DNA of 64,000 bases from UBA6522 sp963664945 (GCA_963664945.1 OY761822.1:3968001-4032000); one strand, 5' to 3'. Numbered from the stretch's first letter, positions 1 through 10,136 are shown. Notes: generated by a model not told the origin, from the sequence alone. A program made the numbers and translations.

Positions 1-2
1 AT

Positions 3-518
3 GGCTATCCGCTGACCGAATCCGCGCGGGCGGCGCAAGAGGCCTACGACCCCGTGGCCGACAACCCCATCCCGGGATGCACCCCGAAGGGCATGCCCAT
101 GATCATGACGAATCCCTATCCCTTCGAGTTTGTCGACCGGGGAGACGAGATTCATCTGCGCATCGAGGAATACGATCTCGTGCGCGTCATTCACATGCAG
201 CCGGAGACGGACGAGCCGGAGTCGAGTGAGCCAGTGCCTTCGCCGCTGGGTCATTCGGTGGGTCGCTGGGAAGATGGCGACCTCGTCGTGACCACCAGGC
301 ACATCAACTTCATGCATTTCGGATCCGGAATTGCCTTGAGTGCCGACGTGGAACTCCTGGAGCGCTTCGCGCTCAGTGCCGACGAGAGACGGCTCGACTA
401 CACGCTGACCGTCACCGACCCGGAGACGTTCACCGAGCCTCTGACCGGCCGCAGGAACTGGGTGTGGGTACCCGGCGAAACTGTCGAGCCCTGGGCCTGT
501 TTCGTTGAACTGGAATAG
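3..518 (+). CDS. hypothetical protein, C-terminal part (5' end outside window)
   Basis: The frame is open from the first bases of the window and ends with TAG at 516-518, so only the last 171 codons are visible. Readable motifs include PGCTPKGMP, then NPYPFEF, then a beta-rich tail with RNWVWVPGE close to the end. I have seen this type of C-terminal half in secreted proteins of unknown function that begin with a DUF6152-like domain. The N-terminus that would prove this lies outside the window. Two free-standing DUF6152-type proteins occur at about 20.3-21.2 kb. Function unknown. Confidence 0.7.
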   Translation, partial: GYPLTESARAAQEAYDPVADNPIPGCTPKGMPMIMTNPYPFEFVDRGDEIHLRIEEYDLVRVIHMQPETDEPESSEPVPSPLGHSVGRWEDGDLVVTTRHINFMHFGSGIALSADVELLERFALSADERRLDYTLTVTDPETFTEPLTGRRNWVWVPGETVEPWACFVELE

Positions 519-567
519 GAGCGCCGCGCGCTAGCGTGCGGGGTTGGAGACCCGCGGTCGAGTCGGC

Positions 568-2277
568 CTAGCCGGCCACCAGGGATACTGCCGGGTCATC
601 GTATTGGGGGTAGCGGGGCTCCCAGACCCGTCTGGAAATGGCGTCCTCGACCGATTCGGCGCTCGTTCGGGCGACGCCGGTTTCCACCGCACAACGCCCC
701 ACGGCGACGGCGACGGCAAACGACACGGCGCGCAGCCGGTCGATGGCGGGAAATATCTGGCCCGCGGCCCGTTCCTCGGCCGTCAACTGCTCGGCGAGCG
801 CGCGCGATGCCGCGTCGATCATCCCGTCGGTGACCATCCTTGCCGCGACGGCGCTCGCTCCGAGGCCCAGACCCGGGAAAATGAAGGCATTGTTGCCCTG
901 CCCTATCTTGCGGCGACGGCCTCGATACTCCACATCCGGAAACGGGCTGCCCGTGGCGACCAGGCAACGGCCATCGGTCCACTTGAAGAGTTGCTCGGGC
1001 GTCGCCTCGGAATTCTCCGTGGGATTGGAGCAGGGGAAAATGATGGGGCGCGGCGTGTGACGCGCCATTTCGCGGACCATCGCCTCGGTGAAGGCGCCGC
1101 CGTGTCCCGACGCGCCGATCAGGATCGTGGGCTTGAAGGCTGCGACCACATGTTCGAGATTCCGGCTCGTGCGCGCCTCCAGGCCGTGATGGCGCGCCAG
1201 TTCCACCGGCCAGGCAAGTTCGCGCTTGTAGGCGTCGGTCTCCTCGCTCTCGACGATGAGGCCCTTTCGATCCAGCACCGCCACGCGCGCCTGCCGATCG
1301 CGTTCGGCAACGCCTCTTTCGGACCATTGGGCGCGAATCTGCCGCACGATGCCCAGCCCGCCGGCGCCGGCGCCCACGACGACGATGCGCTGCGCGGCGA
1401 TGTCCTCGCCGATTCTTGAAAGCGCCATCTCGATGCCGGCCAGCACGACGGCGCCGGTCCCCTGTATATCGTCGTTGAATGACGGAATCCGGGTCCGGTA
1501 CGTGTCGAGAATCTTCAGCGCATTATCCTTTCTGAAATCCTCCCACTGAACGAGCGCGAGCGGGTGAACACTTCGGACCGCCTCGATAAATTCCTCGATG
1601 AGCCCGTAGTAGCGATCCCCGCGCAACCTGCGATGGGGCCAGCCCAGGTATTGCTCGTCGTTCAGCAAGTCTTCGTTATCGGTGCCGAAATCGAGGCTCA
1701 CCGGCAAGGTTTCGCCCGGGTGCATGCCCGCGCCGGCGATGTAGAGATCGAGCTTGCCGTGGGATATGGCCATGCCGCCGGCGCCCTGATCGCCGATGCC
1801 GAGTATGGCCTCGTTGTCCGTCACGACCAGCAGCCTCACGTCGCGCCCGGTCAGGCAATTGCGCAAAACCTGCTCGATTCGGCCCTGCATGTCCGGAGTG
1901 ATCCACAGGCCGCGCCCCTGCTGGAAGACATGACTATAGGTCTGGGTCACTTGACCGACCGTCGGGGTATAGACGATCGGCATGAGGTCCTGGATATGGT
2001 CGATCAGCACCCGATAGAAGAGCGTTTCATCGCGATCGCGAAGTGCGGCCAGGGCGACGTACTTGTCCAGGGCATTGGGATAACGGCGGATCTGGGAATA
2101 GACCCGGGTCGCCAGTTGCTCCAGAGTCTTGCTCTGGTACGGCAGCAAACCTTCCAGCGCCAGCGCCTTGCGCTCCTGGGCAGAAAACCCCGTGCCCTTG
2201 TTGAGGGTGGGTTCCCTGAGCAGGGCCCGGCCCCGCGGCAGGTCACGTCGACGGGGATGCTTGTATGCCTTGACCAT
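568..2277 (-). CDS. maeA: NAD-dependent malic enzyme (malate dehydrogenase, oxaloacetate-decarboxylating)
   Basis: A 569-residue protein of the long malic enzyme class, which makes pyruvate, CO2 and reduced cofactor from malate in the cytoplasm. The N-terminal half shows FSAQERKALALEGLLP and the active-site stretch MPIVYTPTVGQ (about residue 100), then LGIGDQGAGGMAISHGK and the metal-site region FNDDIQGTGAV. The nucleotide-binding glycine loop is VVVGAGAGGLGI, followed by PIIFPCSNPTENSEATPE near the C-terminus. Length is normal for SfcA/MaeA enzymes (about 565). It starts at ATG 2277 and stands alone, with 225 bp separating it from the helicase gene downstream on the map. NAD rather than NADP use is inferred from family resemblance only. 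Confidence 0.93.
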   Translation of the reverse strand: MVKAYKHPRRRDLPRGRALLREPTLNKGTGFSAQERKALALEGLLPYQSKTLEQLATRVYSQIRRYPNALDKYVALAALRDRDETLFYRVLIDHIQDLMPIVYTPTVGQVTQTYSHVFQQGRGLWITPDMQGRIEQVLRNCLTGRDVRLLVVTDNEAILGIGDQGAGGMAISHGKLDLYIAGAGMHPGETLPVSLDFGTDNEDLLNDEQYLGWPHRRLRGDRYYGLIEEFIEAVRSVHPLALVQWEDFRKDNALKILDTYRTRIPSFNDDIQGTGAVVLAGIEMALSRIGEDIAAQRIVVVGAGAGGLGIVRQIRAQWSERGVAERDRQARVAVLDRKGLIVESEETDAYKRELAWPVELARHHGLEARTSRNLEHVVAAFKPTILIGASGHGGAFTEAMVREMARHTPRPIIFPCSNPTENSEATPEQLFKWTDGRCLVATGSPFPDVEYRGRRRKIGQGNNAFIFPGLGLGASAVAARMVTDGMIDAASRALAEQLTAEERAAGQIFPAIDRLRAVSFAVAVAVGRCAVETGVARTSAESVEDAISRRVWEPRYPQYDDPAVSLVAG

Positions 2278-2502
2278 TACGGTGATTCAGTCCGAAAACC
2301 CTGGTTCGTTCACGTGTCCCGATCGACTGGCGCCAGTGTATTGCGGAAACTCCTCGTAGCCAAATATCTGTCCGGGTGTGACCCGGTCAATGGCCTGGTT
2401 GACGGCGGCTGCAATGCTCACAAATCTCCTTCGAATGTCACTCTACGCTTCAGCTCCGATATGTCACGTTTTTTTATTGAATAACATGACATTTCATGTA
2501 CT

Positions 2503-5500
2503 TCAGACGAACACGACTTCCACGACCCCCCCGCTGACCGGGAAGTGCACCCAGCATCCGGCGCAGTGGAGACCGGCTCCCTTGAGGGCGCTCGCGTAGG
2601 CGGCGAGTTGACCCGAGTATTCCAGCGCCTCGGCGGACCATTCCGAGCGCGGGCGCGGTGAGGACTTGTGGTCGATCACGATCCATCCGTGTTCGGTCTC
2701 CAGCACGAGGTCGATCCAGCCACGGAGCACCCGGCCGTTTTCCTGTACGAGTTCGACCGGATACTCGGCCAGCATGCGGCGTGGAGCGAATCGCGTGTGG
2801 ACTGCGTCCATGAGGCGTCGGGCGCAGTCGACCGCATCGTGAGGGGACAACGCGCCCTCGCCCGCTCCGTTGCGGATGAGTTCCGCAGCGCGATCGACCG
2901 CATCGTCGCGATGTGGATTGACAAGTTCGGCCGCAATCGCCGCGTGCAGCGCGGTGCCGACCTTCGCCATGTCATCCGACTGAACCGCAATTCGTGGCCC
3001 GATCTCGATCCTCTTGCCGACGGTGGCCCCCTCGACGGGGCCGGCATGCGAGGGGCTCAACCGCTCCCGGAGCCGTAGCTCGCTCGGCACGCGCTCGGCA
3101 AACCAGGCCGGCGCAAATGGTGCCGGCGTCGGCGTCTCGGATTCAGCGGTCGTCAGGTCCACCGCCGCCGAAGGGATAGGCTCGCCGTCGGGAAGCGGGT
3201 GTTCGGCGCCGGTGGGAAGAAGATGCGTGGAGTTGAAGTTGCCAATCCACGCACCGGCGCGCGGACCGGATGGCGGCAATACGATGATGAGCGTGTCGCG
3301 GGCCCGGGTCATGCCCACGTACGCCAGGCGGCGTCCTTCCGCCTCGGCCGCGGCGGCGGCCCTCTCGCCCTCCTCCGACGACATGATGTCGTCCAGGACG
3401 GGGACGCCCTTTGTGTTCCCGCCGAAGACGTTCGGGTAGAAACGAATGGCCCTTCCGGCGAGCGGATTGTCCAGGTCGAGTCCCTCCGAGGCCGACTCCA
3501 CTCGAACGTCCCAGATTCGGGGCCGCCAGGTGTAGTGAAAGTCCGTCGCCACCACCACCGGCCATTCCAGGCCCTTTGCGCGGTGGTAGGTCAGCACGTG
3601 CACGGCGTCACCGCCGGTGACAACCGGCTGCAGGTCCAGGTCAGGGGACGTCGGATTCTCGAGCCAGAACAGGAACCCGGTGAGCGTCGCCGCCTCGTGC
3701 TGCGATGCACAGTGATTCTCGTACTCGACGGTGAGGTGGAGAAAGGCATCCAGGTTGCGCTGACGTTGGGCCGCGGTGATGCCGTCCGGCCCCCAGGCCG
3801 TCACGATCGGACGAACGCCGACGTAGTTGAGCATTCGCGCCACGATCTCCACCGGCGACTGCGTCATCGTCTGGCCGCGCAGGTGCGCGATGCGGGACAC
3901 GATGGGATCGTCGGCCTCCGCCCAGTCCTGCTCCCGTTTCCCGGATGCAAGCCAGCGCAGCCGGTCCGCAAGCCAGTCTTCCGGCTCCTCGCACGCGCCC
4001 AGGGCCCGGATCTCGGCCGTGGCGAGGGTGTCGGAGGGATCGTTCAACCGGCGCAGGCAGGCCTGTGCAAGGCATACCTCGGGGGTTTCCAGGAGCCCGG
4101 CCAGGGTCATCTTCATGGGTACCCGCCGCTGGCGCAACGCTTTCGCAATGCGCTGGACGTGACCGTTGGTTGTCGAGAGCACCGCGATGTCGCCGTAGGT
4201 GACGGCCCTCGCCTTACCCGTCTCCGGGTCGCTCAGGAGATGCCCGGATCTCACGAATTCCGAGATGGTGAACGCCAGCGCGTCAGCCTGCGCGTCCAGG
4301 TTCCCCTTCGGAAGGGTCCAGCGCACCACCGCCGGCGAATCGTGAATCTCCTTGCGCTGGGGCGACAGCTCGACCCGGCCGCGTTCCATCCCATCGCGCT
4401 GGAAGGCTTCACTGAATACCGCGTTCATGTAGCGCACGAGCGAAGGACGCGAGCGCCACGACTTGCGGAGCACGTCGAGTTGGCTGCCGCGGGCGACAAG
4501 CGCATCGAGCGTGCCGCCCACCAGCTCCGGATCGCTTCCCCGGAACCCGAAAATGGCCTGCTTGACGTCTCCGACGAAGAACACCTCGCCGGCGAAACGG
4601 GCAAACTTCATGAACAGCGCCAGTTGCATCGGGTTGGTGTCCTGGAACTCGTCGACCAGCAACAAACGGACCTCCTCGGAAAGCCGCTCCGCCACGGCGG
4701 GCTCGTCGAGGGCGCGCAGCATGAGTTGTTCCATGTCGGGGTAGTCGACGAGGCCGCGCGCGGTCTTCAGTGCCTGGAACCGATCCAGGGTTTCCCCCGC
4801 GATCGCAAATACGCCCTCGATAAAACCGCGGATGTCGGCGCGAAAATCCACGTGGCGGTCGTAGCAGGCGGCCGCGGCCCGCACCGGGATGGCGGCATCC
4901 TCGCTGCGCTTGGTCGGGCTCGCCTTGCTGAGCGAGATCCACAGCGTCCATTTGCAGTCGTCGCGGCGAAGTTCTGCCGCGGCGCCGCGCAGTTTGGCGA
5001 CGTATCCGCGGGTACCCTTGGTCTTGTCGGTGACAAGATCGATACCTGCAATGGCCTCCTCGACGGCCGCACGCAGCGCCTCTGACGCTTCAGCGCCGCA
5101 CGTGGCATCCGGGAAGTAGCCCAGAAACCGCTCCGCGCTTTCGCGCCCCATCCGGGGCAGATCGGCCGGATCGATATTGTTGCTTCTCGCCTCCTGGGCA
5201 ATGCTGCGCACGTGGTCCTGCCAGCCCGTGCCGCGGCGGTCATCCACCAGCGCCAGGCGCTGTGCGCGGAGGTTCATCGCGCGCACCCGCTCGGCACTCA
5301 ATACCTCGTCCAGCGCCTGGTTGAACAGGCGCGCGCCGTCCTCGGCGCCGGCGACGTTGACCTCCGGCGACAGCCCGAGTTCGAACGCAAACCGACCGAG
5401 CAGGCGGGCGCAAACGCTGTGCACGGTGCCGATGAGCGACTGCGCCATCCGCGCCGACAACAGGGGCCGCCCGCCACGTATCAATCGCGTGCGCACGCGG

Positions 5501-5676
5501 TCCTGAAGCTCGGCGGCCGCCTTGACCGTGAACGTGGTGCCGATCACGGCCGCGGGCGTCACCCTGCCCTCGCAAAGGGCCTGTTCAAGCTCCTGGGTCA
5601 GGCGGTACGTCTTGCCGCTGCCGGCTCCGGCGCTGATGAAGCGCACGTGCCCGAGATCGCGCCGACCGCCGCTCAT
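2503..5676 (-). CDS. AddA/RecB-like UvrD-family helicase with C-terminal nuclease domain
   Basis: About 1057 residues. The protein begins with the Walker A motif SAGAGSGKTYRL. It continues with superfamily-1 helicase motifs: LLLVDEFQDTNPMQ (Walker B), FFVGDVKQAIFGFRG, and VLTYHRAKGLEWPVVV near the C-terminal third. The last 200 residues carry a PD-(D/E)XK nuclease signature, GTALHAAIAAE followed by RGWIDLVLE and IVIDHKSS. Together with the upstream gene it should form a two-subunit AddAB-type end-resecting complex for double-strand break repair. I chose ATG 5676, just before the Walker A motif; the frame stays open upstream but reads low-complexity sequence there. recBCD genes are not seen in the window. 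Confidence 0.88.
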   Translation of the reverse strand: MSGGRRDLGHVRFISAGAGSGKTYRLTQELEQALCEGRVTPAAVIGTTFTVKAAAELQDRVRTRLIRGGRPLLSARMAQSLIGTVHSVCARLLGRFAFELGLSPEVNVAGAEDGARLFNQALDEVLSAERVRAMNLRAQRLALVDDRRGTGWQDHVRSIAQEARSNNIDPADLPRMGRESAERFLGYFPDATCGAEASEALRAAVEEAIAGIDLVTDKTKGTRGYVAKLRGAAAELRRDDCKWTLWISLSKASPTKRSEDAAIPVRAAAACYDRHVDFRADIRGFIEGVFAIAGETLDRFQALKTARGLVDYPDMEQLMLRALDEPAVAERLSEEVRLLLVDEFQDTNPMQLALFMKFARFAGEVFFVGDVKQAIFGFRGSDPELVGGTLDALVARGSQLDVLRKSWRSRPSLVRYMNAVFSEAFQRDGMERGRVELSPQRKEIHDSPAVVRWTLPKGNLDAQADALAFTISEFVRSGHLLSDPETGKARAVTYGDIAVLSTTNGHVQRIAKALRQRRVPMKMTLAGLLETPEVCLAQACLRRLNDPSDTLATAEIRALGACEEPEDWLADRLRWLASGKREQDWAEADDPIVSRIAHLRGQTMTQSPVEIVARMLNYVGVRPIVTAWGPDGITAAQRQRNLDAFLHLTVEYENHCASQHEAATLTGFLFWLENPTSPDLDLQPVVTGGDAVHVLTYHRAKGLEWPVVVATDFHYTWRPRIWDVRVESASEGLDLDNPLAGRAIRFYPNVFGGNTKGVPVLDDIMSSEEGERAAAAAEAEGRRLAYVGMTRARDTLIIVLPPSGPRAGAWIGNFNSTHLLPTGAEHPLPDGEPIPSAAVDLTTAESETPTPAPFAPAWFAERVPSELRLRERLSPSHAGPVEGATVGKRIEIGPRIAVQSDDMAKVGTALHAAIAAELVNPHRDDAVDRAAELIRNGAGEGALSPHDAVDCARRLMDAVHTRFAPRRMLAEYPVELVQENGRVLRGWIDLVLETEHGWIVIDHKSSPRPRSEWSAEALEYSGQLAAYASALKGAGLHCAGCWVHFPVSGGVVEVVFV

Positions 5677-5685
5677 GCAGTGATC

Positions 5686-5808
5686 TCCCACCGGTCGCGC
5701 AAGCGGACCCGAGCGTTCCGGTTGCGCACTCGACGTGGCCCGGCGGGCCGTGATGATGCTCGCGGCCGTCGCGCAAACCGATGCGACCGTTCCGGTTGCG
5801 CACTCCGC
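5686..5808. repeat. paired 18-bp direct repeats, each forming a small hairpin, between the two AddAB-like genes
   Basis: The 142-bp spacer holds the 18-mer CGTTCCGGTTGCGCACTC twice, at 5714-5731 and 5788-5805, 74 bp apart. Each copy is preceded by a near copy of GTCGCGCAA that can pair with TTGCGC inside the repeat, giving two similar stem-loops. The hairpins lie between the end of the first gene and the start of the second on the minus strand. They could tune mRNA stability or readthrough, or be a REP-like repeat. No function can be assigned. Confidence 0.6.
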
Positions 5809-5818
5809 CGATGGCCGC

Positions 5819-8521
5819 TCATCGGGAACTCTCCCACCCCGTGAGGCGCAGGTAATCGTCGTAGGGATCGCTTCCCGAAACCGGGCGGAGCCCCCCATCC
5901 GGGGGCTTCGACTGCTCGTCAGGTTCGGTAAGGTCCGTGACCACCTCGATCCGCCCCTGTCGCAGTTGCTCCCAACGCCAGTCGCACGTGACCCGGAGGC
6001 GCTCCCAGAGATCCGCCGTACCGCTGCCGTCGCCGGATGGGTGCGCGATGGCGTCGGGGAAACTCGCCCGGTTGGCCGCGAGCAGGTTGCCGGTCGCCAA
6101 AATGAAGAATGCGCCCGATGGCCATGCGTCGCTCTTGTCCTGGCTCTTCTGCAGATAGGCGTAGGTGGCAAGCTGCAGGGCGCGGTTGTCCTCCAGCAAG
6201 CCACCGCGATAGGCCTCGCCCGCCCACTTGACGTCGAGAACGGCACGCTGCCCGTTGCCGCAGGTCAGCATCAGGTCGATGGTGCCGGTCAGGCGGCGTC
6301 CCTCGAAGGACGCCTCTCCCCGGGCCTCGACCGTTGCCTCCACCATCCCGGCCGACCGGAGGTGCGCAAGGAGCCGGACCAACGCCCGCTCGAGCGTGGC
6401 GGCGACTCGCTGATGGTCCACCCCGCGCCCGTGCCCCAGCAGCACCGCGCCTTCGCGTTCGATAATGCCGGGCAGTTCGGAGCGCACCCAGGCAAGAACG
6501 GCTTCGTCCGGCAACGTCGGCCAGTCCGCCCGCGTCCGAAAGAACTCCTCGAACAGGCGGTGACCGAGGTTCCCGAACAGGCGGGTTCCGTCCATCACCG
6601 CGGCGGCGCGGCCGGCGCGAAGCCTCGCGGCGTACTGCAACACCCACCCGTGCGGGTAGTCGCAGAGCTTTGCGAGGCTGGAATAGGACTCGACCTCACG
6701 CGGGGCGACGGGGAATTCCGGCGGCAGCGACCACCATCTCCGGGGTGCGCGCAAGTGCCTCAGCGGAAGCTCTCGAGTTCGGATTCCGAGGGGTTCAAGG
6801 GTTTGGCCGCCCTCAAGCAACACCGGCTCGATTTCTACTGTCGCCATCCCGTCGAACAGGCTCTCGATGCGTGTCCACAGCGGATGCGTGCCGCGTTCGT
6901 CATGATGCACGACCAGGACCAGTCGCTCGCTCGCATTGCACAGAGGCCTCAGCCATTCCCGACTGCGCCGGCGAACGATGTCGTCGATATCCGGCAGATG
7001 CACGCCGGATGCGCGCAGGGCGTGGAGTTCGCGCCGCGACCAGGGATAGGAGATGGCGGCCGACTCGCGCGCGAGGTTCCACCAGACCACGGTGGGCCAC
7101 GGGCCCGTCACCGCGGCTGGTGCGGTGGTCGCCCGCGCGTGGCCGGCTTCGCCGTAGGTTGAAGGGTCCGACGCACTGGTCGTTACCTCGTCGATGCGCC
7201 GCTGAAGCTCGAGTCGTGGGATGCGCTGGGCCCCGGACTCCCGAAGCTCTGTCAGTTCCGTCAGAAGCGCTTCCGCCTGAGAACGCGCAGCCGCGAACAT
7301 GGCAACCTCGGACTCGCTCTCCGCGGTGTTGGATTGCTTGCTCGCCCAGACCGATACACGCCCTGTACGCGAAAGCAGTGTTTCGACGGGCGCTCCACGA
7401 TCGGGATCATGTCGTTCCGCCTCCAGCCAGAATGCAATGTCGGACCGAACCCGCTCGACCTCCTCCTCCCCGGCTTCGAAACGTTCCCGCTGGGTTTGAG
7501 CGATCCTCTCAATGGCACGGACCCACGCCGGCCCTCCCATGCCGGGAGACACGGCCACGGCGTCGGCCAGACGCCACCGAACCCACCGCGGGACAGGACC
7601 GGCGGGATGCAACAGAAATTGCAGCATCCGGTGCGGGTCCACCGGCTTCCACACCAACGCCAGAGCGAGCTTCAATACCTGGGTAGCCGACCGAAAACGC
7701 GTGTAGTGCCGGAAGCCGCACCGCGGCAATCCCGCGCGTTCGAGCGCATTGTCCAGCACGATCCCGTCGACCTCGGCGACCAGTAGTGTCCTGCCGATCC
7801 CCCCAGTTTTCAGAAGGAATTCGGCGATCGCGTCCGCAGAAAGGTCCTTCGAGGCGGACTTCACCACGACGAGCGAGCCTTCGCCCCGCAGGGAATCGCG
7901 TTCCGTTGCGCTGTCATCATCGCGATCAGCCATGGACAGAAGGCGTCTCTGCACGCGCGCCAGGTCCGAACCGTGGGGAGCGGCGGCCACGAGTTCAAGC
8001 CCGTGCGCGGGGATACACGGTAAGGCAAGGAGAACCTGCCGCCAGACATGCGGGAGGTCTTCAAGGGGTGTGTGAAGTTCGATTTGTTCGATCTGCGTCC
8101 GGCGCTCGGCGAGCGCCCCCGCTACCCGCTGCAGGCGCTGGCCGTCGGTGGGTGGCACGCGATTCCGGGCGATGGCTTCGACGGCGGCCATATCGGCGAG
8201 GCGCGCAGGCGCATCGGCCGGGAAGGTGCCGTCCCAACCGGCCTCGTACCACTGTTCCCGCCAATCCAGGAGCGTGCGCGCGACGTTGACCGGGTCGACT
8301 TCGAGTGACCGGTTGAAGAACCGGTCGGGGCTGGACGCTTCCCGCAAGCACTGGAGGTAGCTGAAGGGCGCCTCGCTTGGATGGGTGTCGGGGGTGGGAA
8401 GCCCGAGTTGCGTTTCCAGGACCTGGAGCAGACCTCTTGGGCCAAGGGTAATCTCGCCTGCTGCATTTCGCGGCGTGGCTGGAATCAGGCCGTCAAGGTG
8501 GAGTCCGAAGACTATTCGCAT
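5819..8521 (-). CDS. AddB-like PD-(D/E)XK nuclease family protein
   Basis: A 900-residue protein that is first in a two-gene unit with the AddA-like helicase (142 bp apart, same strand). The N-terminal two thirds look like an inactivated helicase-like scaffold; I see no Walker A motif. The C-terminal third has the nuclease pattern of this superfamily: GHRLFEEFF (helix with the conserved His), TGTIDLMLT (Asp), AVLDVKWAGE (Asp-x-Lys) and LQLATYAYL (Gln and Tyr). I do not see the four-cysteine iron-sulfur pattern of Bacillus AddB. The role inferred is the partner nuclease subunit of an AddAB-type recombination complex. Confidence 0.82.
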   Translation of the reverse strand: MRIVFGLHLDGLIPATPRNAAGEITLGPRGLLQVLETQLGLPTPDTHPSEAPFSYLQCLREASSPDRFFNRSLEVDPVNVARTLLDWREQWYEAGWDGTFPADAPARLADMAAVEAIARNRVPPTDGQRLQRVAGALAERRTQIEQIELHTPLEDLPHVWRQVLLALPCIPAHGLELVAAAPHGSDLARVQRRLLSMADRDDDSATERDSLRGEGSLVVVKSASKDLSADAIAEFLLKTGGIGRTLLVAEVDGIVLDNALERAGLPRCGFRHYTRFRSATQVLKLALALVWKPVDPHRMLQFLLHPAGPVPRWVRWRLADAVAVSPGMGGPAWVRAIERIAQTQRERFEAGEEEVERVRSDIAFWLEAERHDPDRGAPVETLLSRTGRVSVWASKQSNTAESESEVAMFAAARSQAEALLTELTELRESGAQRIPRLELQRRIDEVTTSASDPSTYGEAGHARATTAPAAVTGPWPTVVWWNLARESAAISYPWSRRELHALRASGVHLPDIDDIVRRRSREWLRPLCNASERLVLVVHHDERGTHPLWTRIESLFDGMATVEIEPVLLEGGQTLEPLGIRTRELPLRHLRAPRRWWSLPPEFPVAPREVESYSSLAKLCDYPHGWVLQYAARLRAGRAAAVMDGTRLFGNLGHRLFEEFFRTRADWPTLPDEAVLAWVRSELPGIIEREGAVLLGHGRGVDHQRVAATLERALVRLLAHLRSAGMVEATVEARGEASFEGRRLTGTIDLMLTCGNGQRAVLDVKWAGEAYRGGLLEDNRALQLATYAYLQKSQDKSDAWPSGAFFILATGNLLAANRASFPDAIAHPSGDGSGTADLWERLRVTCDWRWEQLRQGRIEVVTDLTEPDEQSKPPDGGLRPVSGSDPYDDYLRLTGWESSR

Positions 8522-8768
8522 GAGTACTCGTCAGAATCGGAGCAAGCCGCCGCAATGACGGACCGGTGGGCGAGTATATAACCGGTGGACAAGCATTTGT
8601 TCGAGCGTCGTTCACCATTGGCGCCCCGGCCGGACCCCCGACTACTCCAACACAAATCGTCCCGTCGACTCGATATCGCAGTCGAACCGGGCATGCGGGC
8701 GGGAGAGCCATTGTGATCGCCTGCGATTTCGGCAGTAATATACCGGCTCGCACTCCATGAAGTGAATC

Positions 8769-9239
8769 ATGAACAGACCAATCACTCCCTTTCTCTGGTT
8801 CGACGGCATCGCAGAAGAAGTCGTCAATTTCTATTGCTCGGTGTTCCCCGACTCGGAAATAACCCGTGTCACCTACAAGCCCGATGAACCCGGGACCGGA
8901 TCCGTGCTGACCATCGAATTCAAGTTGCGCGGGGAGGAATTCATCGCTCTCAATGGAGGGCCACAATTTCAGTTCTCCGAGGCGCTTTCCCTGATGGTCG
9001 CCTGCGAAACCCAGGAGGAGATCGACTACTACTGGGACAAGCTGGTGGAGGACGGTACACCGATGGCCTGCGGATGGCTGAAAGACCGCTACGGTCTCGC
9101 ATGGCAGATCACACCGGCCGAATTCCTCGACATGATCGACAGCGAAGACATGGAACACAATTCCCGGGTCATGGCGGCGATGAACACCATGATCAAATTC
9201 GACCTGGAGGCGCTGCGGGCAACCAATCGAGGGGAGTGA
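8769..9239 (+). CDS. VOC superfamily protein, PhnB-like
   Basis: A 156-residue protein with the start typical of the PhnB/3-demethylubiquinone-methyltransferase-like group of the vicinal-oxygen-chelate fold: ITPFLWFDGIAEEVVNFY followed by VFPDSEI. Mid-protein EFIALNGGPQFQFSEALSL and GWLKDRYGLAWQITP are also characteristic. These proteins are small, cytoplasmic and of uncertain substrate; the methyltransferase name in databases is historical. It is transcribed away from the AddAB-like pair, with a 247-bp shared upstream region. ATG 8769 is the natural start. Confidence 0.85.
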   Translation: MNRPITPFLWFDGIAEEVVNFYCSVFPDSEITRVTYKPDEPGTGSVLTIEFKLRGEEFIALNGGPQFQFSEALSLMVACETQEEIDYYWDKLVEDGTPMACGWLKDRYGLAWQITPAEFLDMIDSEDMEHNSRVMAAMNTMIKFDLEALRATNRGE

Positions 9240-9383
9240 CGATGCGGCCTGGGTATTTTAGATGCGGGCGGGCAACCTGATTGCGGTAATCGCGCAGAAC
9301 GGTACGTAAGAGTGCATTCGGTGTCGACAGCGATCTCCAGTCGCCAATTCGCCATCGTATGGCGGTTACGCACAGCCGATAGA

Positions 9384-10136
9384 TTATGGTGAGTGCTTCA
9401 AGACGTTTAGCGTTCTTATCTCACATTCGTTTTCGCGTATCACAGAAACTAGAAGTTCTTCTGCATCATGGTACGGGATGCGAAAAAATTCTCGATCCCT
9501 GCGAAAACGAAACGTGTCAAGTTCCTTATGCAACTGCCTCTCGACAAGTTCTGGATTTCGTACGCGCCAACATCGCCGCACGCCAAACGGTATCGCCACA
9601 CCTGTCGCTTGGTTAATTTCTCGCACTCGTTCCTCAACCGTGCGCTTGGTCATACCAATCTTCAACAACTCATTTAATTCCCGCGTCGAGAGCACGTATA
9701 CCCATCCTGCATTAGGATCATCTGCGATATGCATTTCTCCAAGATAAACATACAGGCATTGTCGTGTAGGCAACTGCCGCAAGTTGACGCGGGAGCCTTC
9801 AAAATCGTATTGATCCTTCTTCTTTATCGATTTTCTCAAGCGAGCAAGTTCTGAGGCTATTACTCTAGCAACACGTATAGATGGATACCCCAATTGCGCC
9901 AGCACAGAGAACCAATCCCACTGGTCTTTCCTGACAGTTCGGTTGAACATTCCTTTGACAACGCTTATCGCCTCTAATTCTTGTTCGGTTAGGTCAGAAA
10001 ATTTGCGAATCGACAAGATTTTCAGCAACGTCTCACAAGCTTGAATTCGGAGCGCCTGTGTCTTTTGCTTTGGAGGGGCCATTCCGAAGCCCCACTTTTC
10101 GGCGACCCTGCGAGTTTCGAGAGTAATTGTAGTCAT
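9384..10136 (-). CDS. GIY-YIG / T5orf172-domain protein
   Basis: A 250-residue protein. The N-terminal half (LTEQELEAISVVKGMF and following) is unrecognised and helical. The second half shows a GIY-YIG fold of the T5orf172 (Meiotically up-regulated gene 113-like) type: GWVYVLST, then LLKIGMTKRTVEERVREIN with the conserved Arg, and LVERQLHKELDTFR with the Glu/His-containing helix, ending FFRIPYHDAEELL. Such domains occur as nucleases or nicking modules in phages and mobile DNA. Base composition is clearly lower in GC than in the flanking VOC and AddAB-like genes, which suggests transfer. Target unknown. Confidence 0.8.
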   Translation of the reverse strand: MTTITLETRRVAEKWGFGMAPPKQKTQALRIQACETLLKILSIRKFSDLTEQELEAISVVKGMFNRTVRKDQWDWFSVLAQLGYPSIRVARVIASELARLRKSIKKKDQYDFEGSRVNLRQLPTRQCLYVYLGEMHIADDPNAGWVYVLSTRELNELLKIGMTKRTVEERVREINQATGVAIPFGVRRCWRVRNPELVERQLHKELDTFRFRRDREFFRIPYHDAEELLVSVIRENECEIRTLNVLKHSP

